Positions 22,101 through 30,900 of a stretch of 64,000 nt of DNA are shown here, piece after piece; position 1 is the stretch's first letter, and each line of letters starts with the position of its first letter. The stretch comes from Azolla caroliniana (lineage: Eukaryota > Polypodiophyta). The stretch is from NCBI GenBank assembly GCA_043228905.1, contig JBHGNT010000005.1:3410001-3474000 (forward strand), given 5' to 3'. The translations under genes and the position numbers were made by a program. The notes below the pieces were generated by a model. It did not search any database, was not told the DNA's origin, and saw only the letters and a list, made by a program, of their open reading frames with translations.

Positions 22101-23238
22101 GAATGTGTCGGACATCCTTCAGCAGCATTTTGCATCCGGTCGGGGTTGTCAACCACACGTCTCCGATGCCGGCAATCCGGCACGTACCTTCATTTCCCAT
22201 CCGAACACAGCCATGCTCACCGGCTGTGTAGGATGAGAAGTATCTTCTTTCCGGGGTCAGGTGGAACGACGCTCCGGAATCGACCACCCAGGTCGTCTCA
22301 TCGCCGGCAATGTTTAGCTCACCTTCTTCGGTGATGAGCATGATTTCTTCCTCACTTGCCGCGAGTGCCGTCGTTCCTTTCCGGTCCTGCCCTCGCCGAT
22401 CCGGACCTCTCCGGTCCGTGGCTCCCCGGTATGCACCGTTTCTCTCCGGTGACTTCTTCAAATTGGTGTCGTCGGCTCCGTTGTCTTTTCGGTAATGCCG
22501 ACAATTCTTCCGGAAGTGCCCCGGCTTCCCACAGTGGACGCATGTGGGTCTTCCTCTTGACTGCGACCGGGTCCCCGACTTCTCCCGTCTTTGCAGACTC
22601 CGGTTCCACTGTCTTCCCCGTTCCGATTCGGTAAGCAGCGCCTTCGAGTCGGAGACCGGTTCTTTATCTCTCCGACGCGCTTCTTCGTTCAAAATACTTG
22701 TCTTTACCGTTTGTAGGGACAAGTTATCTTCGGTGCAGGAGGTGCTGAGAGTCACCACCAAGTTCTCCCAGCTGTCCGGCAATGTACACATCAGGATGAT
22801 GGCTTGCATTGCATCCTCCAACGGGAACTTGATCGCCGCAAGCTGGTTCACGAATCCCATGAACGTGCTTACGTGTTCCACCATACTCTCGCCGTCCCGG
22901 TACTTGAGGTTCACTATCTTTCTCATCAGGGAGGTCCGGTTCAACGCATTCTTCCTCTCGTAGAGGCCCGACAGCTTCCTCCACATCTCATATGCGTTTG
23001 TGTCGTTCGCCACGTGTTGTAGAACGCTCACGTCGACGTATTGCCGAATGGTTGCAACGGCTTTTCGGTTCAGAAGCCTCCACTCCGTCTCAAGTACCCC
23101 CTTGGGTATTTCCGACCTGTCGATCGGTTCATACAGGTCCCGAACAATGAGCAGATCCTCCATCTTTATCTTCCAGTCGGCGTAGTTCTGCGCATTCAGC
23201 ACCATCATCCCCGGCTGCCCGCTGCTGCCGCCTTCCAT
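19165..23238 (-). CDS. Copia-B gag-pol polyprotein, intact (1357 aa)
   Basis: Starts at the ATG at 23238; in-frame codons upstream belong to the LTR and primer site. Domains: UBN2-type gag (about 20-190), zinc knuckle CVHCGKPGHFRKNC (about 233-246), protease VVDSGAS (Asp near 320), GAG-pre-integrase HHCC (about 447-481), integrase core (HTDVC near 509, RADNGGEY near 571, Glu in NGLAERM near 606), RVT_2 reverse transcriptase (about 885-1130, YVDD near 1033-1036, SLYGLKQAPRQWY before it) and RNase H (GFTDSDMSAD, then LSTTEAEYMAA). All catalytic residues I know for these domains are present and there is no stop or shift. The polyprotein should form the virus-like particle and carry out reverse transcription and integration. 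Confidence 0.97.
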   Translation of the reverse strand: MEGGSSGQPGMMVLNAQNYADWKIKMEDLLIVRDLYEPIDRSEIPKGVLETEWRLLNRKAVATIRQYVDVSVLQHVANDTNAYEMWRKLSGLYERKNALNRTSLMRKIVNLKYRDGESMVEHVSTFMGFVNQLAAIKFPLEDAMQAIILMCTLPDSWENLVVTLSTSCTEDNLSLQTVKTSILNEEARRRDKEPVSDSKALLTESERGRQWNRSLQRREKSGTRSQSRGRPTCVHCGKPGHFRKNCRHYRKDNGADDTNLKKSPERNGAYRGATDRRGPDRRGQDRKGTTALAASEEEIMLITEEGELNIAGDETTWVVDSGASFHLTPERRYFSSYTAGEHGCVRMGNEGTCRIAGIGDVWLTTPTGCKMLLKDVRHIPEVRLNLISAGRLDDEGYTGSIRNGVMKFSKGSLIVARARKVNTLYLMNARLCPEELNVAADTAGELWHKRLCHMSEKGMKRLAEDNLIPVKHVHLEKCTDCLAGKQNRASFNSRPPTRRSVPLELVHTDVCQVETKSHGGAQYFVTFIDDHSRKLWTAPLKTKDQVLCVFKELHARVERESGKKLKAIRADNGGEYRGQFEEYCRSKGIRLEFTVPKTPELNGLAERMNRTIMERVRSMLAHAKLPKGFWAEAMSTATYVINRSPSVPLDGDTPQRVWTGKEVSYRHLKVFGCLAYVHVAKDRRGKLDPKTRPCIFLGYGDDEFGYRVWDPVDKKIFRSRDIIFMEDKTLADWESEKKMKSSKSTGEDQLYEEQSRPARDRLALEDPAEDGEETEPAEEDENNTGTGPDPEMDSDEEESEEPVTEAPERRYPLRERRAPRRFPEPEHVLLTDEGEPESFEEAKHDTQSRRWLSAMQDEMDSLHENHTYELVELPKGKRALRNKWVFKLKPGDAGNPPRYKARIVVKGFQQKKGVDFDEIFAPVVKMTSIRTVLSIAASMDLEVEQMDVKTAFLHGDLEEEIYMQQPEGFEKKGKEHLVCRLKKSLYGLKQAPRQWYRKFDSFMSDEGYHKTQSDHCVFVKKFEGGDFLILLLYVDDMLIVGRDQVKIRMLKKALHRTFSMKDLGPARQILGMHIIRDRSKKQLWLSQEKYVTKVLKRFNMSEARPVGSTLPANCKLSSKQSPKTKAEKEDMMKVPYASAVGSLMYAMVCTRPDIGYAVGVVSRYMSNPGKEHWNAVKWILRYLKGTANVCLRFGSGKPEFDGFTDSDMSADADTSRSTSGYVMTYVGGAVSWQSRLQKTVALSTTEAEYMAAVEAGKEIIWMKDFIRELGIRQEEYRLYCDSLSAIHLAKNAAYHSRTKHIQRRYHWIRERIEDKEFMLTKIHTDENGSDMLTKVLTPDKLEACRKRIGLERHPMPK

Positions 23239-23254
23239 TTTCTGCACTGTCGTC

Positions 23255-23266
23255 GCTCTGATACCA
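23255..23266 (-). other. Primer-binding site of Copia-B (initiator tRNA-Met)
   Basis: TGGTATCAGAGC on the minus strand, two bases from the LTR edge and 16 bases before the gag-pol ATG. Confidence 0.93.
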
Positions 23267-23268
23267 CT

Positions 23269-23995
23269 TGTTGCTAAAACCGCGCTCGGCCACAACCGAG
23301 GAATAGGATCGACTCACAGAAAACGGGAAATACCAAGTGCATGAAGTACAATAGAGAGAAAGGTACACTGGATGTTTTACGTGGAAAACCCTAAATGGGA
23401 AAAACCACGGGAGTTCTCAAACTCCAACTATCACTATACACAGAGATGTACAATGGTGAAGCTACAAGGCAACACCTTGAGCTCACTGTCTTCGCCACAG
23501 GCGGCGGTAATACACAGAGGCAACGACCTCTTCGTCTTTCTCTCTCTCTCTCTCTCTCGGCTGCTCTCTTCACTCTCTCTCTCTCTGTGAAAACAGAACA
23601 TGAGCAACAACAACAACCTGTTTGCCCTAAGTCATATTTATACACATATGACTTTCGGGCTATTTACAAATATAGCCTCAAGAGGCTCTTGGCAAAACAT
23701 ATTCACAAATATGTCCCCGCATCCGGATCTCTCTCCGGGTACATTCGTCATCCGGCTCCGTTAACGGGGTCTTCAGCATCCGGCTCCGTAGCCAGGGTCT
23801 TCATCATCAGGCTCCGTAACCGGAACCGGGCTTGCCGTCATCCGGATCTCTCTCCGGGTACATTCGTCATCCGGCTCCGTAACCGCAACCGGGCTTGCCG
23901 TCATCCGGATCTCTCTCCGGGTACATTCGTCATCCGGCTCCGTAACCGCAACCGGGCTTGCCGTCATCCCATCCGGAGGGACCGAAATCCCAACA
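23269..23995 (-). repeat. 5' LTR of Copia-B (727 bp)
   Basis: Same structure as the 3' LTR. The promoter TATAAATA is on the minus strand at 23642-23635. The 63-bp U3 repeats at about 23723-23967 lie upstream of it, where enhancer repeats are expected. Confidence 0.96.
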
Positions 23996-24000
23996 CTACC
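23996..24000. repeat. Target-site duplication of Copia-B, right copy (CTACC)
   Basis: Identical to 18423-18427; one copy belongs to the original Gypsy-1 pol codons. Confidence 0.95.
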
Positions 24001-25097
24001 ATTGCCTTCTTTTCTTCCTTCGGCAATTCCTTTGCAACATTTACCGGTCGGGGCTTGTCTACTGTGCCGAGGTCCACCTCCTCTAGTTGGGATGCTTTTA
24101 CTCTCTGGGATATCGTCATTTCCCTCTCTAGGGATTCCTGCGCTTGTCGTAGTTCCCGGATCGCCGCTTGGTCCGGTTCATCCGGCGTCGTAATGTACGG
24201 TTCTACTACCACCGTGATATCCACCTCAAATAGTGGGACGATTCGTGGGTGTTCCTCGAGGTACCGCTCGACTTCCTCGTCCGGTAATCCCTCCAACATG
24301 TTAATGCTTTCCGCATACAATGGAGTTGCTTCCTTACTGGTGATCACCCGTGGTTGCGTCGGTACTCGTACCTTTGTTTTCCCTCGCCGGAATGTGATCA
24401 TGTTCTTTTGCCAGCTCTGCTTGATATGCGCCGTTCGTAGCCATGGTCGTCCTAGCAGTAGGGGGTACGCGCCTTGTACATTCAACTGCAGCACCACGGC
24501 CGATATCCGGAATACGTGACCTCCGATCGTTACTTCCAAATCCCGGATAAGCCCGGTCGGTCGGACTGAGCTGGTATCCGCCATGCGTAACCAGAAGGGG
24601 CATGGTTCCCATTCCCGGATGCCCAGGTTGTTGCATGTCTGTCGGCTGATGACATTTACCCCGGAGCCTCCGTCAATAATCGTTCCAGCAATTTCCTTTC
24701 CTTTCACGATTGCCGTGATCGCCGGGCTACTTGTATCGACCACCGCTGGTCCTTCCTCCGGGTTGGAGAAGAATGCCGGTGCTGGCGTCGGCTTCGGTTT
24801 GCTCACGGATGCCTGTAAGTCTGCCGTAAACCGTGGCACCAACTGTAGTAGTCGTGCTAACAGCAGCACGATTTGACAGTCCTGTAGCGCTTGCCACGTC
24901 GGGTTTTCTCCTGGCTGTATGATTTCTTCGTCTTTTGGCATATTTTGGTCTCTTACTTCTGCCGCATTCTGTTCATTGGCCTCCTTGATCCATTGTGCCG
25001 CTTGTTTTCTGATTGCCTCCTGGGCTTCCCACTCGGCGGTCTTTCCCTTTGACCGGGTTGTGACCTGCTGTACTTCTGTTATTTCGGCTGTAACCAT
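23996..25097 (-). CDS. Gypsy-1 pol, 5' part: protease region
   Basis: The ATG at 25097 overlaps the end of gag in another frame: the gag TAA is at 25081-25079. The first ~100 residues include the NPTWQAL...LLQLVPRF segment shared with Gypsy-2. The protease follows, with catalytic IIDGGSGVNV (Asp near 142) and the flap and terminal region ending in YPLLLGRPWL. The frame runs to the Copia-B insertion and continues at 18422. The offset gag-pol overlap suggests ribosomal frameshifting or internal initiation; I see no diagnostic slippery site by eye. Confidence 0.9.
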
Positions 25098-26926
25098 GTT
25101 GACTTCGGCTGCTTGTCATTGGTTTTGCTTGGGCATTGGTTACTATAGTGGCCTTCCTTACGGCAGTAATAACAGTACACCTTGTGACTGTTGCTCGTTT
25201 CTCCTTTGTCCCCGGTTTGGAGGGTGGGTATGCTCCGGCGGTCGTCTTCGGTTTTTCGGTTATCCGGTACCGATCCCGGGTTGTCATTCCTCGCTGCCTC
25301 CCGACGTTCCTCTCTTCGGAAAAATCCACGCTTCTGATTCCGTCGGAAATTTCGGTTCCCTTGTCGCCTCTCTTCTCTGCGTCGTTCGTATTCCGGGGAT
25401 TCGTCTCAATCGTACCGGTCCCGGGGGTAGCTATCTCTTCGTCTCTCCTCTCAGTCATAGTTATCGCGTCTTCTATCAGCGTATCTGTTACCGCGTTCGC
25501 GTTGGTAGCGGTCGTCTCTCCGGAATCGATCCTCGTCCGGGTTCTGATTGTGCGGTTCTATGTGTCGAACCGGTGCTGCCTGCCGATTTAACAGGTTATA
25601 TTCACATCGGTCCGTTGTATGGGCTCGAGAGTTGCAGATCATACATTGTGTCCGCAGGGTGCAGTCTACTGTTGAGTGCCCCGAATTTAGGCATGTTGTG
25701 CATTGTAAGGCCTGTCGGAACCTCATGTCTTCCTCCTTCGGGAGTGCCCGGTGTAAAATCCCCATCGACAAGAAGGGGCTAGTCTTGTCCATTTCTAAAA
25801 CCCGATCAATAACTTGGTCCATTGTGCTGGTTTGGAAATCAAGGACTCCGCACATTGTTCGAAGTGGCTCTTTTAGCGCGGCCAAAAAGACTGCTTTGGC
25901 TTCGTCTTCGGGTGGTGCTCTTGTCAGTTGGCTGTGCAGGGTCTGAAACCGAATGATGAATTGTGGCACAGTCTCGTTCTCTTCCTGCCGGGTGGTGTAG
26001 AACTGCCCGACCAATTCCCTTTGCTCAAATTGTCTGTGAAAAAGCCTGAGGAATCTGGCCTTCAAGGCATCGAATGTGGCAAAGATGCCCAGTAAGTGCT
26101 TTGCGTGCCATCAGGCCGTCGGTCCTTCTAAGGTTATGCCGAATTCGGCGACTTTGGATCGTTCGGCTTCGGGCTCCGTCAGTCTTTGGGAGACATGGTT
26201 GGCTTCCCATGTTTGGAGGAATGCGTACACGTGTGCCTCCGCGTCGGCCTCATCCCGGTACTTTGGGTATGGGTACGGCATCGTGTCGTCCAACTGACTC
26301 TCCTGGTTCCTCCGCTCTCTGTCCGCTGTTGGCGATGGTGTGAGAACCTTTGGTTCCTCCGCGGGTGTTGCCGGTGTCCGGTCCTTTGGTTCCTCCGCGG
26401 GTGTTGTCAGTATCCGCTCCTTCGGTTCCTTCGCGGGTGTTGTCGGTATCTGCTCCTTCGGTTCCTTCGCGGTTGTTGTCGGTATCCGGTCAGCCTCCCT
26501 CGGCGATTGTCGGTCACCAACTTCCAGGGTTATTTCTTCCTCTGGTTCCGGTGTTACTGAGTCTTCCGACCCCTCTTCCTCCCGGTCGTTTGGTGTGTCG
26601 TGGTTGCTTTTATACCGGGACGCAATGCTTCCGTCGCTTTCCGACTCCGCCTCAAGTGTTGCGAATGCTTCCGAGTCCCCGTCGCCCCCGGCGAGCGTCT
26701 GTAGTATCGTTTCCGCCTCTTGCAGGCTTGTTATGCTACTGCCTTCGTTGGGGATTTGCAGAACCCAGAACTGCAGTGCTTCTTCTGCGACTCTCCGAAG
26801 AGTTTTGGAGAATGACCGATCCCGCCGGATCTCGTCGACGGCTTGCTGCAGGGCTTCCCGTCGTTGCTCGCGTTCGGTGTATCATCTCCCTCGTTCGGTG
26901 ATGTGGTCGTCGTTTGGTCTAGACAT
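25079..26926 (-). pseudogene. Gypsy-1 gag with four in-frame TGA codons
   Basis: From the ATG at 26926 (MSRPNDDH) one frame of 616 codons can be followed to the TAA at 25081. It is interrupted by TGA at 26884-26882, 26113-26111, 25453-25451 and once more about 16 codons later, with no indels and no TAA or TAG. In each case CGA (Arg) would fit the context. The N-terminal part is acidic and carries four tandem 12-residue P/E/K repeats (about 26338-26485). Then come a retroviral-type gag core (LTEPEAERSKVAEFGITL, LRLFHRQF) and three zinc knuckles: CTTCLNSGHSTVDC, CMICNSRAHTTDRC and CYYCRKEGHYSNQC. It should be the capsid/nucleocapsid gene. As it stands it would not make full-length Gag unless the stops are bypassed. 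Confidence 0.88.
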
Positions 26927-26960
26927 CCATCCCTCGGTTGTCCTCTGCACTTTGCAGGAA

Positions 26961-26978
26961 TCGTGGTCGCCAAAATAG
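26961..26978 (-). other. Leader and probable primer-binding site of Gypsy-1
   Basis: After the LTR the minus strand reads CTATTTTGGCGACCACGA. TTTTGGCGA-type sites occur in plant gypsy elements; Gypsy-2 has the similar TTTTGGCACGC in the same place. The exact tRNA is not identified. Confidence 0.55.
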
Positions 26979-27368
26979 TGTTGTCTGCCTGGCCGGACTA
27001 CCCTCAACACAGGTGTCTATCCGACACTTCTCCAAAGGGGTGGTAAGGATTGGATGCTAGGTTACACGCGTAAGATGATTACAATTAAGCACAGACGGTA
27101 AACAATACGAAGATACAGATAAACACGCAATAATTACTATTATATTACTTCCGTCCAACCCTTTACAATTCATCGAATCCTTTTATAGGCATCCGGCAAG
27201 GTTACAATCGGTGCGCTTAGGCAACCGACATCCGAATCGGTCCGGATCCGGATCGGTACAACTGTACCGGATCCGTCCCTCCGAATAATAATTCTACTAT
27301 TATCTACTTCCTATTATCCGATCCGACTCCGCCTTCCCACTTGTCCTTGCTCTTCTGACCGGCCAACA
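26979..27368 (-). repeat. 5' LTR of Gypsy-1 (390 bp)
   Basis: Pairs with 11746-12135. The minus-strand TATAAAAGG box is at 27187-27179. Confidence 0.95.
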
Positions 27369-27373
27369 CAAGA
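27369..27373. repeat. Target-site duplication of Gypsy-1, right copy (CAAGA)
   Basis: Matches 11741-11745. Confidence 0.93.
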
Positions 27374-27616
27374 CACCCACACTGAACTAGCCGTAGCTAT
27401 ACACAGAAAATCAAAGAAGATAGTATTCTATCATAAGGCATTTCTTTACATTCCCCAAAATTACACGCACCTCCATCAGAGGTTTTCTGCCCTTTATATA
27501 TGGAGGGTCTAATTAGTCGTTCACGCTTCCTGCATGAACCGTTACATGCGTTATGCTCTTATATAATTTCTTACTCCTACGCTTTTGTCCGTCGATTACT
27601 ATTCCGGCGGACAACA
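27374..27616 (-). repeat. Gypsy-2 5' LTR, outer portion (243 bp)
   Basis: The part of the Gypsy-2 LTR displaced by Gypsy-1. On the minus strand it opens TGTTGTCCGCC at 27616, and a TATATAAAGG box lies near 27505-27495. Its outer edge abuts the Gypsy-3 protease sequence exactly. The expected target duplication CATTC (27617-27621) has no partner that I could find on the left. Confidence 0.7.
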
Positions 27617-28723
27617 CATTCACAAAATTGTGTGTGAGCTTCCCGAATCAAATAAAAATTGTACAGGAGATCCATTGATATACCCGTTTGCACGTAGTAA
27701 ATCATTGGGACCCAATACATAGTGAGGGAAAGAACATTGACAATTACTTAAATGATGTGTATAGACCTGAAGGACATTAGGAATCTGACCTTTATGGTCT
27801 GAAGCTTTAGGTTTGTTGTCGTGCTCTTTCCATTGGAGCTTTCGACATTGCTCTTTTGTGTGACCCTTCTTTTTGCAGAATATGCAAAAAGGATGTTGTC
27901 GCTTACAATCGCGATCCAGGAATTCGTTGGGTGTCTTGCGTTTCCCAACAAATTGCGACTATTTAGTCCTGGGCGCTTCATTGGGTTTGTTGTGGTCCTT
28001 CTTCGAAGTGCGTTGATAGCGAAGAACTATTTCAACGGCCTCTTCGATGGATTTTGGATCCTTATCATGCACTATCCAGTGATAGTTCGAATTGGGGATG
28101 CCGTTGACAAAACAAGCTATCAACCAATTGTCCCCTTTTAGACCCGATTTTTGGATTTGGGTTCTAGCATGGTGAACATAGTCTTCTAGCGAGGAAAATT
28201 TCCTGCTAGAGAGGTTCATTAAAGCTTGTGCTACCTCGGTTCGAGAGGGAGGTTGCAGAAATTGGCCCTTAAAAACCGTGACAAAATCTGTCCAGGTATC
28301 AGGCAATTTCCCCATAGTACAGAGCCCACGCCACCAGGCGGCGGCCTTACCCCCGAGTTCTCGGCTGACATATGCAATCTTCGTACTATCTGGCGTGGGA
28401 TAGAGCTCAAAATGAGACTCCCATCGTCCCAGCCATGTGCAGATTACTTCTTCGGTTCTTTCCTTTTTGTCTCCCGTAAATGGCTTAACGACAAATGATG
28501 GTTCACCTTGTCGCTCATCAGGTCTATTAGTCTCACGTTGTAGACTAATGACACGTGCCTCAAGAGCACTCTGAGATTGCCAAAGTTCGGTCATTTGTTG
28601 AGCGGTGAAACTAAGGTATTGGTTTATTTGTGCCAAATACATCTCAGTGGACATTTGTCCATGAGGATTCCCTTGAGTTCCTTCCGCTTGAGCGGATGAC
28701 ATCGGGTCGTTAATTTGAGCCAT
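27617..28723 (-). pseudogene. Gypsy-3 gag and protease start
   Basis: The ATG at 28723 opens a 254-residue frame with a Gln-rich N-terminus and a Retrotrans_gag core (AAAWWRGL, WTDFVTVFKGQF, LEDYVHHARTQI). A TAG at 27961-27959, a likely former CAG, interrupts it. The same frame then continues with the zinc knuckle CIFCKKKGHTKEQC and the protease active site LFDSGSSHTIL. The match stops at the junction with Gypsy-2. This is the nucleocapsid and protease start of a different gypsy lineage from Gypsy-1 and Gypsy-2. Confidence 0.85.
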
Positions 28724-29879
28724 TAAAGATTATTTCTGGAAAAGAAATAGGATAAGGTCAGAGAGATAGTCATAACATCATGTCGTGATGTAAACATATC
28801 ATGGGCAAACATTAATCGATATCATGATCTCACGTCAATACCCCTTTAGACGTATGAGATGAGGTTCAAGATCAGGCTACTATGGTAACACAAAGGTGTT
28901 TTAAAAACCATGGGGGTGACAATTTAATGTCTTTCCCTGATCTCTATATCGATTTTTTCATGGCGGCTCCCCGAGGCTCAACCATGTATGTTCGCGTCAT
29001 GAGTAGTTTATACACGAAAAAAATACTAACAATAAACTATGTTTTTGTGCCCACATATGTGGTTTCGGCTCTTTAAGTCCTATTACGAGGACCCCGAAGT
29101 GCACTTAGACCTCAAGTCTAAACATGTGTTATAGTCATATGTATCAACGATGTTCTATGGTCTTGGTCATATTTGAACTTGAGACCTCGAGAACAAATGC
29201 ATTAAACACTTGAGCCAACCAAGTAGGTTGCTCTTCTTGAATGTTTAATGTTTCATGCGTATAAGAGATATGCGAGGCATTTGATCATATATGTTTTTTT
29301 TAAAAGAACATATGTCAAGGGTCCTTATTTCACCCTCATTTACCAAAACTATGTTGGTACGTTACCTAACCTCAAGTCTCGTAATTATGATGGCATACGC
29401 CAAACTGCAACCTAATGGTCAAGCCAAATGAGCCCTCGTTTCGTAGTAGGGCCACGTGGCCCATCACATGGTCACGTCACTACGAATGCCTCTCGTAAGA
29501 ACGAGCTCATGGTGGCATCGTATCCATGTAATGAGGGAGGGATGTTGGATATGTGTGTCATTGGAGCGACCTCACTTGAAGTGGGTCAAGCGGCAAGCCC
29601 TACGTACTCAACATCATTATGGCTATAGGCGTTTCTTTACGTAACGAAATCGAGGTCATCAACGGGGTTGTCAACAATAAAAAATTGTTGAAAAAGGGAT
29701 GGTGACAACGCCATTCTCACAAAAATGTGAGGACGGCCACCAACATCCTTTTCCCGACAAGGACAACTTTCGATATAATCATGTAATAACGAATATACAC
29801 ATATGTACGATCAAATACGTATATACGTGACCACATATGCCTATATTAAACATATCGTTATATTAAATAGCCACAAATG
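28724..29879 (-). other. Gypsy-3 leader, no gene
   Basis: Noncoding sequence between gag ATG and the repeat block. It contains a phrase resembling decayed tRNA-derived sequence near 29170-29225 (GAACTTGAGACCTCGAG) and small hairpins near 29640-29760. No supported open frame. Confidence 0.5.
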
Positions 29880-30160
29880 ATGTGATCGAGATACGTAATC
29901 GAGGGAGGTATATACCTCTACGCACACAAAACATCCACAAATAAGAGATCATCGTAATACGTAATTGAGGTATTGACCTCTTACGCATACGAGACCAAAC
30001 GCATATCCTTTACAACAAATCAAGGTATTAAACTCATACGCAAACGTAACATATGTTCGTGAACGTAATACGTAATTGAGGTATTAACCTCGTACGCATA
30101 CAACACTCATCACATATTATTTATATGTCAAACAAGGTATTGACCTCGTCCACATATGTA
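29880..30160 (-). repeat. Five degenerate hairpin repeats in the Gypsy-3 leader
   Basis: About every 55-60 bases a near-palindrome GAGGTATTAACCTC or variant (GAGGTATATACCTC, GAGGTATTGACCTC, AAGGTATTAAACTC, AAGGTATTGACCTC) is followed by TACGCATAC-like sequence. Five copies can be read by eye. Confidence 0.65.
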
Positions 30161-30392
30161 AACATTTTAGATAATCAATTAAAGACCACTACAACATCAT
30201 TGACTTAATGAAAAAAAATGACATATAAACTAAACACATGATTAGATGGGAGAAGAGAGAATAGAAAAAAAAAATTACGGAAAGAGTTACCGAAGTTCTT
30301 TGTTGATCATTGTCTGGATCAAGGCCGACCGCACATTTTTCGATCACCATCAATCAAAAGACAAAAGACAAACAAAGAAACATTAGTACATA

Positions 30393-30404
30393 GCTCTGAT
30401 ACCA
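30393..30404 (-). other. Primer-binding site of Gypsy-3 (initiator tRNA-Met)
   Basis: A perfect TGGTATCAGAGC on the minus strand, about 1.67 kb upstream of the gag ATG. Confidence 0.82.
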
Positions 30405-30900
30405 AATATTAGAGATCTAGGTACTAAAGTAAGCTTAAGACAAGGATAAACTAATGATAGATAGAAAGGAGAAAGAGAAAGAAGGGTGTCGATCCACCCG
30501 ACCACCCCCGAGCGAAGGGATCGAGACGGACTCGAGCCTCGATCGGCGTCCCATACCATCGTTGTGGTGTCAAGTCGTACCTGGTGCTGGCGCACTTGCT
30601 ACAAGAGTTGACCCACCACAAGAGCAGAGTCTCGATGTAGTCAAAAGATGATCAAATGCGGGTAGCTAGGCCTCTTATTTATAACGATACCCAAGGCCCC
30701 CAAGCAAGTTCACACTTGACCTAATGGGTTGTCTCAATCCCGAGGATTAAAAGTAATCCTCCCCTTCTTTACACTCTCGTTTAACCCTCACACTTATCCA
30801 CGTGTATAAAATATTATGGTAAATTCTTACCACGGGATATTAAATGGTCATGCCCGTTGTCGTGAAGAATTTCAGCCAGAGGCGGAAACCGGGAAATATT
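30405..30900 (-). repeat. Probable 5' LTR of Gypsy-3
   Basis: Sequence beyond the primer site. A TATAAATAA box lies on the minus strand at 30683-30675. The termini are not clean TG/CA, so the outer limit is approximate. Confidence 0.5.

Larger units (their letters stand above)
18428..23995 (-). mobile_element. Copia-B: complete Ty1/copia retrotransposon
   Basis: Complete 5,568-bp element: 727-bp LTRs at 18428-19154 and 23269-23995 differing at about five positions, CTACC duplications on both sides, primer site, one uninterrupted gag-pol frame and a polypurine tract. It is inserted in the pol gene of Gypsy-1 in the same orientation. Near-identical LTRs and an intact frame suggest a recent and potentially autonomous insertion. 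Confidence 0.97.
11746..27368 (-). mobile_element. Gypsy-1: large Ty3/gypsy element with extra 3' ORF, split by Copia-B
   Basis: Two 390-bp LTRs (11746-12135 and 26979-27368) with about five mismatches by eye, flanked by CAAGA duplications, define a 15.6-kb element. Removing Copia-B and its duplication leaves about 10.05 kb. Order on the minus strand: 5' LTR, leader, gag, protease-RT-RNase H-integrase, an A-rich purine tract, a roughly 960-codon extra ORF, 3' LTR. No chromodomain follows the integrase, so it is not a chromovirus. The extra sense ORF between integrase and LTR resembles the layout of Tat/Athila-type elements, though I could not assign the clade. Confidence 0.95.
27617..30900 (-). 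mobile_element. Gypsy-3: decayed Ty3/gypsy 5' half
   Basis: Read on the minus strand: an LTR from about 30900 to 30405, the primer site at 30404-30393, an unusually long leader of about 1.7 kb, gag and the start of protease, ending abruptly at 27617 where the Gypsy-2 LTR begins. The outer LTR edge is uncertain. RT and later domains are not in the window. Confidence 0.78.

Noticed and set aside
23239-23295. Earlier start for Copia-B gag-pol
   Set aside because: The codons lie in the LTR and primer site and begin with TTG; the ATG at 23238 follows the primer site.
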